DNA of 60,000 bases, from positions 7,846,386-7,906,385 of the forward strand of contig NC_087063.1 in assembly GCF_963678635.1 (NCBI RefSeq). Reading direction: 5' to 3'. This stretch comes from Symsagittifera roscoffensis (lineage: Eukaryota > Xenacoelomorpha > Acoela > Convolutidae). Position 1 is the first letter of the stretch, and every line of letters starts with the position of its first letter. The notes under the pieces were generated by a model. The model worked only from the letters and a program-made list of their open reading frames with translations, made no database searches and had not been told where the DNA came from. Below, piece after piece: positions 1 to 10,095 of the stretch. The translations under genes were made by a program, and so were the position numbers.

Positions 1-1620
1 TATGTGGTGTCTAAGACCTTAAATCTGATAACTTCCGTTCCAACCGCTGAGTTTGGTCCATCTCAATGATATGGCTACCTGTGTCCACTGGATCCCGAGA
101 AATGACTTCGAAGTCAGGTTGTCGACTATTTACTTTTGGCGGAACATATAAATTAGGGGTGCAGGGGAGCTGTGTTTCCATACTTGAGCTTACCTCAGCT
201 AGGTCAAAAACTTTAAGCCCCATTTAAACCGCTAGTTACAGAGCTCTAGTAGGCAAATTTAATTTTCGGAACATCTATCACATGGCAAGGAGGGTCTAAG
301 GAGTCAATTTTTTGGCAAGCCCGGTTTATCATTTTCCTACAATTTCGGCGACTTTATTGTTGAGTACTGAGTTTATTGTTCGAATTGCTTTTTTTGTGGC
401 TCTAATCTCAAGTGTTTTAATTTTATCTCAACGCTCAAGTGTTCAGTTTCTCTAACTTAAAATTGATATTCATTGTAGCAGTGCTTGATTCATGTTTCCT
501 TCATAGCGTTCTTCTTGTTTCTTTGTTCAGTGAAAGATGTTTCAGCGTATAAATTCTCCAAACACTATTTTCTGATCATCACTATGTTTTCCTGAGTCCA
601 CTGTCACCTTTCTATGTTTCGAAATGTCTACAAACCTTAAGGGTTTCATTGGTATTCTCATTTTTTTGTCTTTGGTTTTCAAAAAAGTTTTTACGAGTCT
701 CCTAACTCCACTGTATTGTTCATCAACGACCAAAAACAAGATGTCAACCCTCATTGAGAGTAGAAAGACACGATTCTAATTGTTTCAAAGTGTTCAGGCT
801 GTTAAAAATGTCTGATGTCAGAATATTCGCATTTCCGTCGCTATTGGTTGTGATGTCCTCTAATGTCTAAATGTTTGCAGTCGTGGATACTCTCGATAGT
901 TTCTGTCTTACGTACCTTAGAATGTCATACTCGCGTCTATTTGTTGTTTGTAATTTGACATTTCGGCCACTGAAGGTAGCGTTCTAATCAAGTGAGTCAA
1001 AGGTCTGCCTTGATTGCTGGAACAAGCTCACGGCTGCTCAGATATCTTAATATCACTTTGACTGCTGGATTTGCTCACAGCTGATCAGATATCTGTATAT
1101 CGTGATACTCTCGCTCTTTATTGCTTCTTATCTCGATATTTGGTCCCTTGGTTTGTCTGCTTCACTCCAGTGAAGTAAGGCAAATTCTGCAGCCCTTACC
1201 CTTTCGCATCGTAGAGTCGGGCGAAGACAAGGTACTCGCTTCCATCAAGCAATGTCAGCCGTGTGCGGAAGTGATCAACCACACACCAAATTCTAAATTC
1301 TTGGCTTGTTCTTTCAATGTAAGGAACCTGTGTCAAAAACTTTCAGCGCATCCCCTGTGTCCTTTGAGAATAAATTTATTAAACACTATGAATGTTGAAT
1401 CTCCGTTCCCTGGCTCTCGTGACATATGTGTACTTGTTTGATCCAACAATTTCGTCTAGTGGTTCTTGGATGGTGGCTACCTTTTCCATCTGGTCTTCTG
1501 GCACTGCTAAATTTTCGGTTTCAATTCATAGCTTAGAGCAAACTGTTGTTCAGGCTGCGGCATAGGAATTGCATTTGCTCTACACACTGTGGGAGCTGTC
1601 TGTCTACTCGCAAGATGAAA
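1..1620. other. Unassigned AT-rich sequence
   Basis: No recognisable gene. Two open minus-strand stretches of 70 codons each (11-223 and 542-754) show no domain and could be chance. An imperfect 48-bp tandem pair lies at 1010-1057 and 1058-1105, sharing the core ctcagatatct / atcagatatct. The segment runs into the assembly gap. Confidence 0.4.
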
Positions 1621-1820
1621 NNNNNNNNNNNNNNNNNNNNNNNNNNNNNNNNNNNNNNNNNNNNNNNNNNNNNNNNNNNNNNNNNNNNNNNNNNNNNNNN
1701 NNNNNNNNNNNNNNNNNNNNNNNNNNNNNNNNNNNNNNNNNNNNNNNNNNNNNNNNNNNNNNNNNNNNNNNNNNNNNNNNNNNNNNNNNNNNNNNNNNNN
1801 NNNNNNNNNNNNNNNNNNNN
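1621..1820. other. Assembly gap (200 N)
   Basis: Exactly 200 N bases, a conventional scaffold-gap size, so the real distance is unknown. Open frames that appear to cross it are artefacts of reading N as unknown residues. Confidence 0.99.
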
Positions 1821-2310
1821 TACTGTTCTGCGGAAGTAAAATCAAACAGAATGGATTTTGTCCGGTTTTTTTGTCCGCATAAATCAAAAATTTGTTCTCG
1901 AATTTACTATACTCCGTGAGAACAGCATCCACTTGAAATGTATCATCTCATCATCATCATCAAAACTGACATCAACTCCATGGCGATTTCCATGGTGACC
2001 TCCGCTTCTCCACTTCGCCTCGTTTTCAGTTTGGGCAACGGCTTGGTACGGCATCGGGATAACTGGTGCTTCCGGTAACATCAGTTTCAGTTTGAAGTTG
2101 CGGACGAATTCTAAGAGCGTAATGCGACAGCGGCGGTGCTGTTGTTTCTGCATTTCTTTGAATGTCCCCATACAATTGTTCTTGACTGGATGCAGCTTCT
2201 GCCAATGCGTGTCTCATGGCTGGCGAGTTAGGGCGTTTTGTCGTATAGTCCAATGTAACTATTTTGCTGGAGTTTGATTCAGAATTTCTTTTATTGTTGA
2301 GACACACTGA
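1821..2310 (-). other. Possible decayed coding sequence, unidentified
   Basis: Two overlapping minus-strand open frames (1884-2171, 95 codons; 2026-2307, 93 codons) suggest decayed coding sequence. The first has a basic N-terminal part and an acidic run (SFDDDDEMIHFK). No domain is recognisable and I cannot tell which frame, if either, was used. The segment abuts the gap. Confidence 0.25.
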
Positions 2311-2935
2311 TAGGGCAGTGATAATGTGGTGCTATGAGAGGCGCTCGATATGCGGCGAAATTCATTGGAAGGTCAATCATGTCTGAGTAAGGCCCGGGTG
2401 GTCTATTTGTGATCCTAATCCACGACCTTCCAAAACGACGGTGTCTTAAAAATCATAAATGTCTGATTTTCTGCGTCTCTGTGGTGTTTCAACTGGTTCC
2501 TTCAATGGTTCCTTTAATTGGAACCTTGCACGAAAGTTGATTCTGCAATTTCATCCATTGGGACGTCGTGTGGGCTGCTAAGTGTACAAGTCTGTTTTCT
2601 CCTGGGGAGGAGCAACAGGGTTGATAAATGGAATTGGGACTGGAACGGGCGCTGATGGTGGCTCTGCTGTTTGTAATGGAGGCGCAACCGAATTTCAGTA
2701 AGGGACTATAATATACCGTTTCTGGATATTATCGATTAGATCATTGAGTATTGGTTTCGTATTCCAGAGTTTTGAAGTATGAATTATGTTTGTTGGATGT
2801 GCGGTCTGGGCTTGATATCTTCAACTCAGGGATGCGCTTTGTGATGGCTACCCCTTCTTTCTTAGATTCGGTAAAAGAAGTTTTTGAAGTTCAATTGTTT
2901 TCGCTACTGAGTATTATAGGCTCTCTTTTTTCTAT
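2311..2935. other. Unassigned; one plus-strand open frame entering a repeat
   Basis: Mostly featureless. A plus-strand open frame (2751-3035, 94 codons) begins here, but its last 32 codons lie in the 162-bp repeat that follows. The same tail occurs in the open frame at 9801-10013, so the similarity reflects the repeat and not a gene family. Confidence 0.3.
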
Positions 2936-3097
2936 TGATCTAATGATCTACTTATTGTTTACTTTGAACAAATATACTTTGACATTACGTAATTGGCATA
3001 ATAGGAGCTTACAGTTTAATCTATTAAGCGTCTAATTCGCTCCATTTAAGGTAATTAATTATTAGGAACTAACATAGGTACTTAGCACTATGTTACA
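2936..3097. repeat. 162-bp dispersed repeat, copy 1
   Basis: Matches 9914-10075 at equal length with only a few mismatches. Both run from tgatctaatgatctac to ctatgttaca, and flanking sequence differs on both sides. In copy 2 the left junction is the broken end of the 169-bp satellite array. It could be part of a long terminal repeat or a short non-autonomous element. No terminal inverted repeat is evident. Confidence 0.85.
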
Positions 3098-3485
3098 TAA
3101 ATACACTTAATGATTCTTCCCTGGCGGCTATAGTTGTGGGAAGGCACAAGTGGTTATATAAATTAACTTGGAGATTAAAATTTCACTGTGGTTATTAGAT
3201 TAGATTTACTGCTTTCATTTTTTTCAAATCTATAACATATATAATGCTTTAAAATGTTAAGTGGCGATAGCACCAGCACACTATAAATTTATTTTAGACT
3301 AAATAGGCTATATTCGCAATTACAGTAAAGCGGAACACAAATATACGCAAAAAGGTTGTCCCAAAATTTACGATACAACGTTGTTTCTCCTTTTTTGGGA
3401 GAAGCAAGGTTAATAACTTATGAAAGCCACTTCGTCAGTCGGAGTGAAAATGAGGATGTATTAAATGAGATAAAATTATAACTGT
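3098..3485. other. Non-coding segment downstream of the envelope-like gene
   Basis: No gene seen. It lies just 3' of the minus-strand envelope-like gene, where a 3' long terminal repeat would be expected. It includes TATA-like words (ttatataaatt near 3153), but no second copy is in the window, so an LTR assignment is only inference. Confidence 0.3.
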
Positions 3486-4196
3486 TTAAATTTGGGTTAC
3501 GTTTTCCTCTCTGTCTCCGTTAACGTTATTAGTTGAGTCCGGTCTTCTGCCTGATAGTCCCACAGACGAGCAGGTTGAGGTCCATCGCGAATATGTTTTC
3601 GGTACTTGGTGTCCGTTGATTTCATCTTGAGTGAGCACCATAAACTTCTCTCGAATCTTAGATCCCTGTTCTACAAACTCTTGTCGATTAGCTGCAGATA
3701 CTGACAGTACGGGCTTCAATTCGATTCTTCCATTGTCTGATTTCATAAATTTTAGTGTTAATTGTCTAAAGATCGCGAAGCGGTGATATAGATACATTGC
3801 CAGCGCATGCAGCAGTGAATTTCCGAAGAACACAGCTATAGTCAATGTCAGAGACAGTTTGAGTGGGACATACTGTTCCATCTTGTCCACAAGACTAGGT
3901 TTAAGCAGTCGCATATTGTGTGCAATAGGCTTTGCTATCTCGTTCAGTTGATCTACTTTGGTCAGGTGTGGGCTGTCGATGCGTTGCGCTTTAACTTCTC
4001 TGAGTAGTTTCACTCCGGCGTTGCTTTTGGATTCAAAGTATGGGAGGTCTTCTAAATCTGGTAGTTCTGCGATCAAATGTGCTAATGGGTCCGGTAAAGA
4101 TACGTTGATCCGTTTTGCAGGGATTTTGTCACAGCTGTCTAAATCAGGTCTGATTTTTATATATTTGCTTCCCCACAGTCCAAGGTTATTAAGCAA
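3486..4196 (-). pseudogene. Envelope-like glycoprotein, C-terminal fragment with membrane anchor
   Basis: Open 236-codon minus-strand frame. About residues 113-136 form a strongly hydrophobic segment (core SLTLTIAVFFGNSLLH) followed by YLYHRF, a typical single membrane anchor with a cytoplasmic tail of about 100 residues. Its N-terminal end overlaps the C-terminal end of the open frame at 4157-5254 in a different frame, so one frameshift in 4157-4200 separates two parts of one protein. Retroelements of several invertebrate groups carry a fusion-type glycoprotein gene downstream of pol. This would be the anchored C-terminal part. The assignment rests on architecture and neighbours. Confidence 0.6.
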
Positions 4197-5254
4197 ATAT
4201 TGCAGCCAGGGTGGTCTTCTCGTTTGGGCGTGTTTAGTTTATCGAGACTGTACTCCCATAGAGAGAACGCAGCACTGGCTGAGGTGATGAGCCAAATTCC
4301 GTATCCAAGGTTGGTCGCCTTTTCAGGTGTTTGAAGAAGAAGTTTTCCGGTCTCACACACCGTCAATGCTGTCATTGTGGAGTGAAAGTATAATGTTACC
4401 AGGCATGATGGTTGTCCTAAGTGTGTTTCCATTGTTTGGTGACAGATCCGGTACGTCGAGGTTCCCAGGCAGTTGGCGTACTGGTCTTCTGTCAGGACTG
4501 TTGTCTCCATTGAGTCCTCCGATATGGCCACATTGGATCCTTCGGTGACCCATTTTATGGCTTCCTTTGGATCAACTTGAAGCATTGGTATTACCTGGGC
4601 CCGGTACATCTGGAAAGCTGCTTGACTCGATGCGTACGGTATCGCCAGGTTGAGCAGAAGTCCTTCCTCAATTGTTGTGACGTCGCGAAGCAGCTTCGCG
4701 TCATAATATGAGTGGATATCGCTTGGTGGTATCGCAAGGGTCAATCGGTGGTTTTCCTCCTTTTGGCTTTTGTACACAGCATCTATGACCGCCAACAGGG
4801 ATTCTCGCGAAACAAGAGACATCGGTAGACGTTTGTCCAGCAGAGTTGGTATCGAGTTTAAGACGTTTGTCTTGAAAGCATAGAGTGCGGTTTTATAGCT
4901 CGTGATAGCTGCATAGACAACGTTCAGTAGTGATGCTGCTGTGTCGAAGTTGAAATTAATCTGTTGGTTTGAGAACAATGTTTGGGTGCAATCCCGTAAA
5001 ATGTGGAAATTACCTTGAATTGTTGCAAATTGTTCTTTAAGGATTTTTTGTTGTTGAATTGTTCTAATTTCAGATAACTCATTCGAAATCGTAAAGAACT
5101 TCTCGTTACTTGATGTTTCAGTTTCTGATACGTAATCCTTAAGTGCCATTGAGTATTTTTCTAAGGTCTCGATGTTCTTTGCGTTTGCCTTGGCCTGGTC
5201 CTGGCATGATCCAAAAATTCCCATAATTCCATATCCTCCTGAATTTCCTATCAT
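4157..5254 (-). pseudogene. Envelope-like glycoprotein, central ectodomain
   Basis: Open 365-codon minus-strand frame. In order it shows a Gly-rich start, a heptad-like helical stretch (about residues 20-80), a middle region with the phrase LLLNLAIPYASSQ, and a Cys-rich distal part. This resembles the ectodomain of retroelement fusion glycoproteins. Just upstream in the same frame, about 5255-5330 encodes an Ala/Gly-rich hydrophobic stretch, a plausible fusion peptide. Immediately before that, in another frame, a basic RTRR cleavage-like motif is encoded at 5314-5325, so a second frameshift lies near 5310. The gene is broken. The domain-level reading is inference from layout. Confidence 0.6.
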
Positions 5255-5388
5255 TATACCGGATCCAGATAGACCAATGCCGGCGATGGCCGCTGCCGCA
5301 ATAGTGGAGCTCCTCTGCGAGTACGTGCTGAGTATAGCGGGTTTTTGTTGAGGAAGCGGGAAGTGTCAGTTCGAATCGCCTGAGCTTC

Positions 5389-5718
5389 TTATTTTGCCAC
5401 TTCGGCCTTGTCCTCGATCATATCCAGTAGCCAGTTATGATTGAATGGGTCCGTCGTTGAGTTGAAGTTCGTGGAAAAACCTAGGGGGCACTCGATGGAG
5501 GGTGTTCGCCATTTCTCTGGTAATTTGTTGAGGTAGTTCCTCATTGCTGTTTTCATCTTGAAATTGTACTTTGGGAAAGTAATAAGGAACTGTTCATTTA
5601 CAAACTTTTCTGCCAGAAGGATCTTACTTTCTTTGTGGAAAATTATCCCAGAGGAAAGAACATCATCGTAAGATGCTGAAGTACGGCCTATTTGTAGGAT
5701 GATGAGTAGTAATAACAT
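5389..5718 (-). pseudogene. Envelope-like glycoprotein, N-terminal fragment with signal peptide
   Basis: Open 109-codon minus-strand frame beginning with a signal-peptide-like run (MLLLLIILQIGRTSA) and ending at a TAA at 5389-5391. Reading continues in the same frame past that stop toward the RTRR motif at 5314-5325, so this is probably the N-terminal subunit of the gene at 3486-5254. With the stop and two frameshifts, the locus cannot make a full product. Its start (5718) is the first ATG before the hydrophobic run. Confidence 0.5.
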
Positions 5719-5748
5719 TTTCCCTCTATGCTCCTGGTTGATTTGGTA

Positions 5749-6490
5749 TTAATGAAAGAATTGTAAGGTTTGCACTGGTTTTCGCAAGTCTGGGATCGTC
5801 AAATGGCTTTTAATTTTGAGATGTGGATTTGTGAGACCGTTGTGACATTTACTTTGGATCAAGTAAACAGGATGTTTACACTGTGGTCCAAGTTGGAATT
5901 GGTCTTGGCACTTGCTAAGCGAAATGACCAAATTTGTCATTTGTTCAACGTTTGGTTAATTGAGGATTTGTTTGTTGACGCTGTATACCTTCGTTTTGAA
6001 GATTTTGTTTGACAATTATATAGAATTTCATGATATTGGTGTCTCAGTTATTGGATATGAGATTAGTAGATATCGCTAGATATATGGAAAACGGGCTGCC
6101 TCAGATTGAAGATGGTGTCGACAATGAGGTCGCAGATGTATTGGGTGACTCCGAGGCCGAGCTGCGTGCTATTGTTGTTTCTTTTGAGGACAATATGGTG
6201 GATTATGTGCCCCTTTTTCGGTCGCGGGGCTGTCAGTTGTGTCATTTTTTGCGGATTTGAATGCCGCCTTTTTTGATGCTGTTCGACCTGTGGCTGCTCC
6301 CGAGGCAATGCTGTAGTTGGGTGCTTTCCTTGAACAGCAGATTGAAGATGCCGACCTCCTTGCTGAGATTTATGATGTTCATTCGAGGCGAAATGTAAAA
6401 TGAGTAAATAATAATTAATCGCTCCATGAATAATCGTCTTTTGTTTTGTAACGTAGATATGGAGCAATTGTTCGGTAAAAGAACAGTTTT
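5749..6490. other. Unassigned, possibly decayed coding sequence upstream of the envelope-like gene
   Basis: Open frames exist on both strands but none is convincing. On the plus strand, 6030-6405 reads as an acidic stretch (LGDSEAELRAIVV, later EDADLLAEIYDVH) with a frame change near 6240 and an in-frame TAG. On the minus strand the same DNA gives Ser/Thr-rich frames. Because pol should precede env on the minus strand, the remnant may be a pol C-terminus, but I see no integrase or RT motif. Confidence 0.25.
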
Positions 6491-6493
6491 GAA

Positions 6494-6790
6494 GGCCATA
6501 AGCAAGTGCCAGAAGCAACTCTAACTTTTTCGAATGTAAAACGCCATAAGCAAGTGCCAGAAGCAACTCTAACTTTTTCGAATGTAAAAGGCCACAAGCA
6601 AGTGCCAGAAGCAACTCTAACTTTTTCGAATGTAAAAGGCCATAAGCAAGTGCCAGAAGCAACTCTAACTTTTTCGAATGTAAAAGGCCATAAGCAAGTG
6701 CCAGACGCAACTCTAATTTTTCGAATGTAAAAGGGCGTAAGCAAGTGCCAGAAGCAACTCTAACTTTTTCGAATGTAAAAAGCCAGAAGC
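6494..6790. repeat. 48-bp minisatellite, about six units
   Basis: The word gtgccagaagcaactctaac recurs at 6507, 6555, 6603, 6651 and 6699, then at 6746 after a one-base deletion, giving a 48-bp period. Since 48 is a multiple of three the array stays open on both strands: plus-strand 16-residue unit TFSNVKGHKQVPEATL, minus-strand unit containing LAYGLLHSKKLELLLA. Units differ at only a few positions, so amplification is recent. A real repeat protein is possible but nothing around it supports a gene. Confidence 0.95.
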
Positions 6791-7398
6791 AGCCAAACAG
6801 TGAAGAATTTTCCTGTGTAGTTTCATCGAACGAAGCGATAAGATATTAATTTTATTCTGTGTGTTTTAGCTTTTCTATTTCTGTGATTCTTTGAGTGAGT
6901 ACTTCAGGTAGAAAAACAGCTTGCGTTAATTGTGAGGAGGTGTACGAGTGTATATACTGTTTTCAGTTAATAATGTGTTCCCCTCTGCCCTGGGGCAAGT
7001 TTGTTTTATTCTGCTGCCAGAATGGCAGCTATGTGCAGTTTGCGGGCAGGCGGACCTGGTCTGAGCGGTCTCCGATGTGCCCGTCCTTGTCAGAAGAGGA
7101 CCCCGAGGGAGAGTCGAGCCGTGTGATGTTGGTGGTGCTGAGTGTACTGTTTTAAGTACTGTGGCTGTTGTGTGTGGCTGCGTTTATTGTGAGACGCAAG
7201 TGAACATGTGCTTGGTTTACTGACTACTTGTTTTAGAACTTTTAAGACTTTGTTGTTAATTTTAAATGTGTTACTTTTGTACTTGAATTGTTTTAGCTTC
7301 GGAATTTTAATTCAGACTGATGCTCCTTTTTTTGTGGGGACTAAATCTGTTTTTCCGAACTGATTCTTTGCGTTTTAATAGAGGGGTTAATTTTTCAG
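6791..7398 (+). other. Region 5' of the JmjC gene; possible upstream exon
   Basis: No complete gene. Plus-strand 6895-7155 is open for 86 codons and includes a Cys-rich stretch (ACVNCEEVYECIYCFQ) with a C-x2-C-x5-C-x2-C pattern that could bind zinc, so it may hold an upstream exon of the JmjC gene. The reading frame cannot be followed to the exon at 7399. An acceptor-like tttttcag ends at 7398. Confidence 0.3.
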
Positions 7399-8332
7399 TT
7401 GTGAAATTAACTCTAATGTTGGAGCTGATAACGTCGTTGCTTCCAAGCGGAAGACTAGGGCGAGTCCCTCAGGTGTTGTATCTGACCAAAACGAGTTGCA
7501 CGCCCTGCGGGAGTTGGCGGAAATTCTCCCTCAGACTGCATCACTGAGCTCGTTGGAGGATCTCAATCGGGAGGAGCCTGCTCTTCTCCAAGGGTCTTCG
7601 GCCGTGGAGTATAGAGACAGAGATAGGAGGGTGAGTTGAACTCTTTATGTTGGTTATGTTGTGAATATACAAAGCTCTCCCCTATATCTGTTTGATTCTC
7701 GTGGTATGTCGTTCTTTCAGCGTCTGTTGTCTCGACTGGTGTATGCAGATCGTATCTTGAAGAATTTCAGTGTAGTAGAGACGCGTATTGGATCATTGGG
7801 TGGCAAGGTACACCTAGGCGTGTTTCCCAAGGACTCGTCAGACGTTCCCAACTTAAATTGTAGTTTTCCAAAGGGCTCGCAGGTGTTAAGTCAAGGTTAT
7901 GGGTACCTTATCGTCACAGAAGGTGAATACTTCAAGAGATTTCACTCCGATTTCTCGGAGAATGTAGATAACTTGGTGACGTTGTATGGCGCCGGGGAAA
8001 AAACTTGGTTATTCGTGAAGCCCAAGTATTGCGTGAAAAAGCTCGAGAACGAGTTCGTGGACGTCGAGTCAATGATGGCTTGTTTAAGAGAGAACACAGC
8101 CTTGTTAACATGCTGTGTGCAACGAGTCGGTGACACGGTGTATCTGCCTTATGGGTGGGTCCACTGTGTCCTTACTGCTAACAATATCAGTGGCTGCTCA
8201 TCTCTGCTCTCCTTTGGTTTGCGAGTGCCTCGTTTTCGATATGATTCCATGTGGAAAATTATAGCGATTAGCTTGCCTCTGAACGGCCGTAGGAAGCGTA
8301 TTCAGGAAGAAGGGGCTAAGTTTGAAAGATGA
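7399..8332 (+). CDS. JmjC-domain protein, two exons
   Basis: Two plus-strand exons in a consistent frame: 7399-7630, preceded by tttttcag and followed by agg|gtgagt, and 7721-8332, preceded by gttctttcag. The 90-bp intron (7631-7720) is phase 0. Exon 1 encodes a basic/acidic linker (SKRKTRAS, later AVEYRDRDRR). Exon 2 encodes the JmjC fold: HSD iron-ligand pair (7943-7951), a Lys/Trp segment (GEKTWLFVK), and the distal ligand His in YLPYGWVHCV (about 8162). All three expected iron ligands are present. JmjC proteins are Fe(II)/2-oxoglutarate oxygenases, many demethylating histones. The substrate here cannot be told. Stop at 8330-8332, but an exon-like segment follows at 8404. The N-terminus is probably upstream of 7399. 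A host gene or a gene carried by a mobile element are both possible. Confidence 0.75.
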
Positions 8333-8403
8333 TGAGCGAAACTAATGTTTTAGTGAATTGGCAGTTGTAGTATTTTGATCATATGTAATTTCGTTTAATT
8401 CAG

Positions 8404-8579
8404 ATTTTATTGATAGTGTCGAAAGTTTTCGTTTCTCTAATGTTGAAACATGGATTGAGGCTGATGTATCGGATCTCAAGATGTACACCTTTTCTCCTCC
8501 GCCAGGCTTCAGGATCTTCCTCATTGGTGTTCCTGGGGTCATCGGTGGTGAATTTTCCGAAATCCGACTTCGCTGCTGA
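8404..8579 (+). CDS. Possible exon next to the JmjC gene; progenitor-like unit of the satellite
   Basis: Preceded by an acceptor-like tttaattcag (ends 8403) and open for 57 codons to a TGA at 8577. It reads DFIDSVESFRFSNVETWI and then YTFSPPPGFRIFLIGVPGV. The later 169-bp units are copies of this segment but are closed upstream in this frame. That fits an exon that was amplified into a satellite. I see no good donor linking it to the exon ending at 8332. Confidence 0.35.
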
Positions 8580-9904
8580 TGGGGGGTTCGAAAATTTTTT
8601 ATCCCTAATGTTAATACATGGGTGGTGAGGGTGATTTTTCGTATCTCGAGATGTACACGTTTCCTCCTCCGCCAGGCTTCAGGATCTTCCTCATTGGTGC
8701 TCCTGGGGTCATCGGTGGTGAATTTTCCGAAATCCGACTTCGCTGCTGATGGGGAGGTCGAAATTTTTTATCCCTAATATTAATACATGGGTGGTGAGGT
8801 TGATTTTTCGTATCTCGAGATGTACACATTTCCTCCACCGCCAGGCTTCAGGATCCTCCTCATTGGTGCTCCTGGGGTCATCGGTGGTGAATTTTCCGAA
8901 ATCCGACTTCGCTGCTGATGGGGGGTCGAAAATTTTTTATCCCTAATGTTAATACATGGGTGGTGAGGTTGATTTTTCGTATCTTGAGATGTACACATTT
9001 CCTCCTCCGCCAGGCTTCAGGATCCTCCTCATTGGTGCTCCTGGGGTCATCGGTGGTGAATTTTCCGAAATCCGACTTCGCTGCTGATGGGGGGTCGAAA
9101 ATTTTTTATCCCTAATGTTAATACATGGGTGGTGAGGGTGATTTTTCGTATCTCGAGATGTACACAGTTCCTCCTCCGCCAGGCTTCAGGATCCTCCTCA
9201 TTGGTGCTCTTGGGGTCATCGGTTATGAATTTTCCGAAATCCGACTTCGCTGCTGATGGGGGGTCGAAAATTTTTTATCCCTAATGTTAATACATGGGTG
9301 GTGAGGGTGATTTTTCGTATCTCGAGATGTACACAATTCCTCCTCCGCCAGGCTTCAGGATCCTCCTCATTGGTGCTCCTGGGGTCATCGGTGGTGAATT
9401 TTCCGAAATCCGACTTCGCTGCTGATGGGGGGTCGAAAATTTTTTATCCCTTATGTTAATACATGGGTGGTGAGGGTGATTTTTCGTATCTCGAGATGTA
9501 CACAATTCCTCCTCCGCCAGGCTTCAGGATCCTCCTCATTGGTGCTCCTGGGGTCATCGGTGGCGAATTTTCCGAAATCCGACTTCGCTGCTGATGGGGG
9601 GTCGAAAATTTTTTATCCCCAATGTTAATACATGGGTGGTGAGGGTGATTTTTCGTATCTCGAGCTGTTCACGTTTCCTCCTCCGCCAGGCTTCAGGATC
9701 CTCCTCATTGGTGCTCCTGGGGTCATCGGTGGTGATTTTTCCGAAATCCGACTTCGCTGCTGATGGGGGGTCGAAAATTTTTTATCCCCAATGTTAATAC
9801 ATGGGTGGTGAGGGTGATTTTTCGTATCTCGAGATGTACACATTTCCTCCTCCGCCAGCTTCAGGATCCTCCTCATTGGTGCTCCTGGGGTCATCGGTGG
9901 TGAA
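8418..9904. repeat. 169-bp satellite array, about nine units
   Basis: The marker tcgaaa followed by a T-run and atccctaatgttaatacatg recurs at 8418, 8588, 8758, 8926, 9095, 9264, 9433, 9602 and about 9770, a period of 168-170 bp. Units differ by scattered substitutions. The first is the most divergent and is the only one open upstream. A 169-bp period shifts the frame at each unit, so the array as a whole does not encode a repeat protein. The last unit is truncated and joins the 162-bp dispersed repeat near 9905. Confidence 0.95.
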
Positions 9905-9913
9905 ATTTTTTAC

Positions 9914-10075
9914 TGATCTAATGATCTACTTATTGTTTACTTTGAACAAATATACTTTGACATTACGTAATTGGCATAATAGGAGTTTACAGTTTAATCT
10001 ATTAAGCGTCTAATTCGCTCCATTTAAGGTAATTAATTATTAGCAACTAACATAGGTGTTTAGCACTATGTTACA
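9914..10075. repeat. 162-bp dispersed repeat, copy 2
   Basis: Near-identical to 2936-3097. It lies directly at the truncated end of the 169-bp satellite and is followed by the minus-strand decayed gene at 10096. The few differences include tagcaacta versus taggaacta, and ggtgtttag versus ggtacttag. Confidence 0.85.
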
Positions 10076-10095
10076 GGGACAAACTCTTTTCCAGT

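Noticed and set aside
1507-1932. Open frames spanning 1507-1932
   Set aside because: They cross the 200-base N gap, so the middle is unknown and the frame relation meaningless.
8418-9904. CRISPR-like repeat array
   Set aside because: Units are 169 bp and directly adjacent, without unique spacers, and the genome is eukaryotic.
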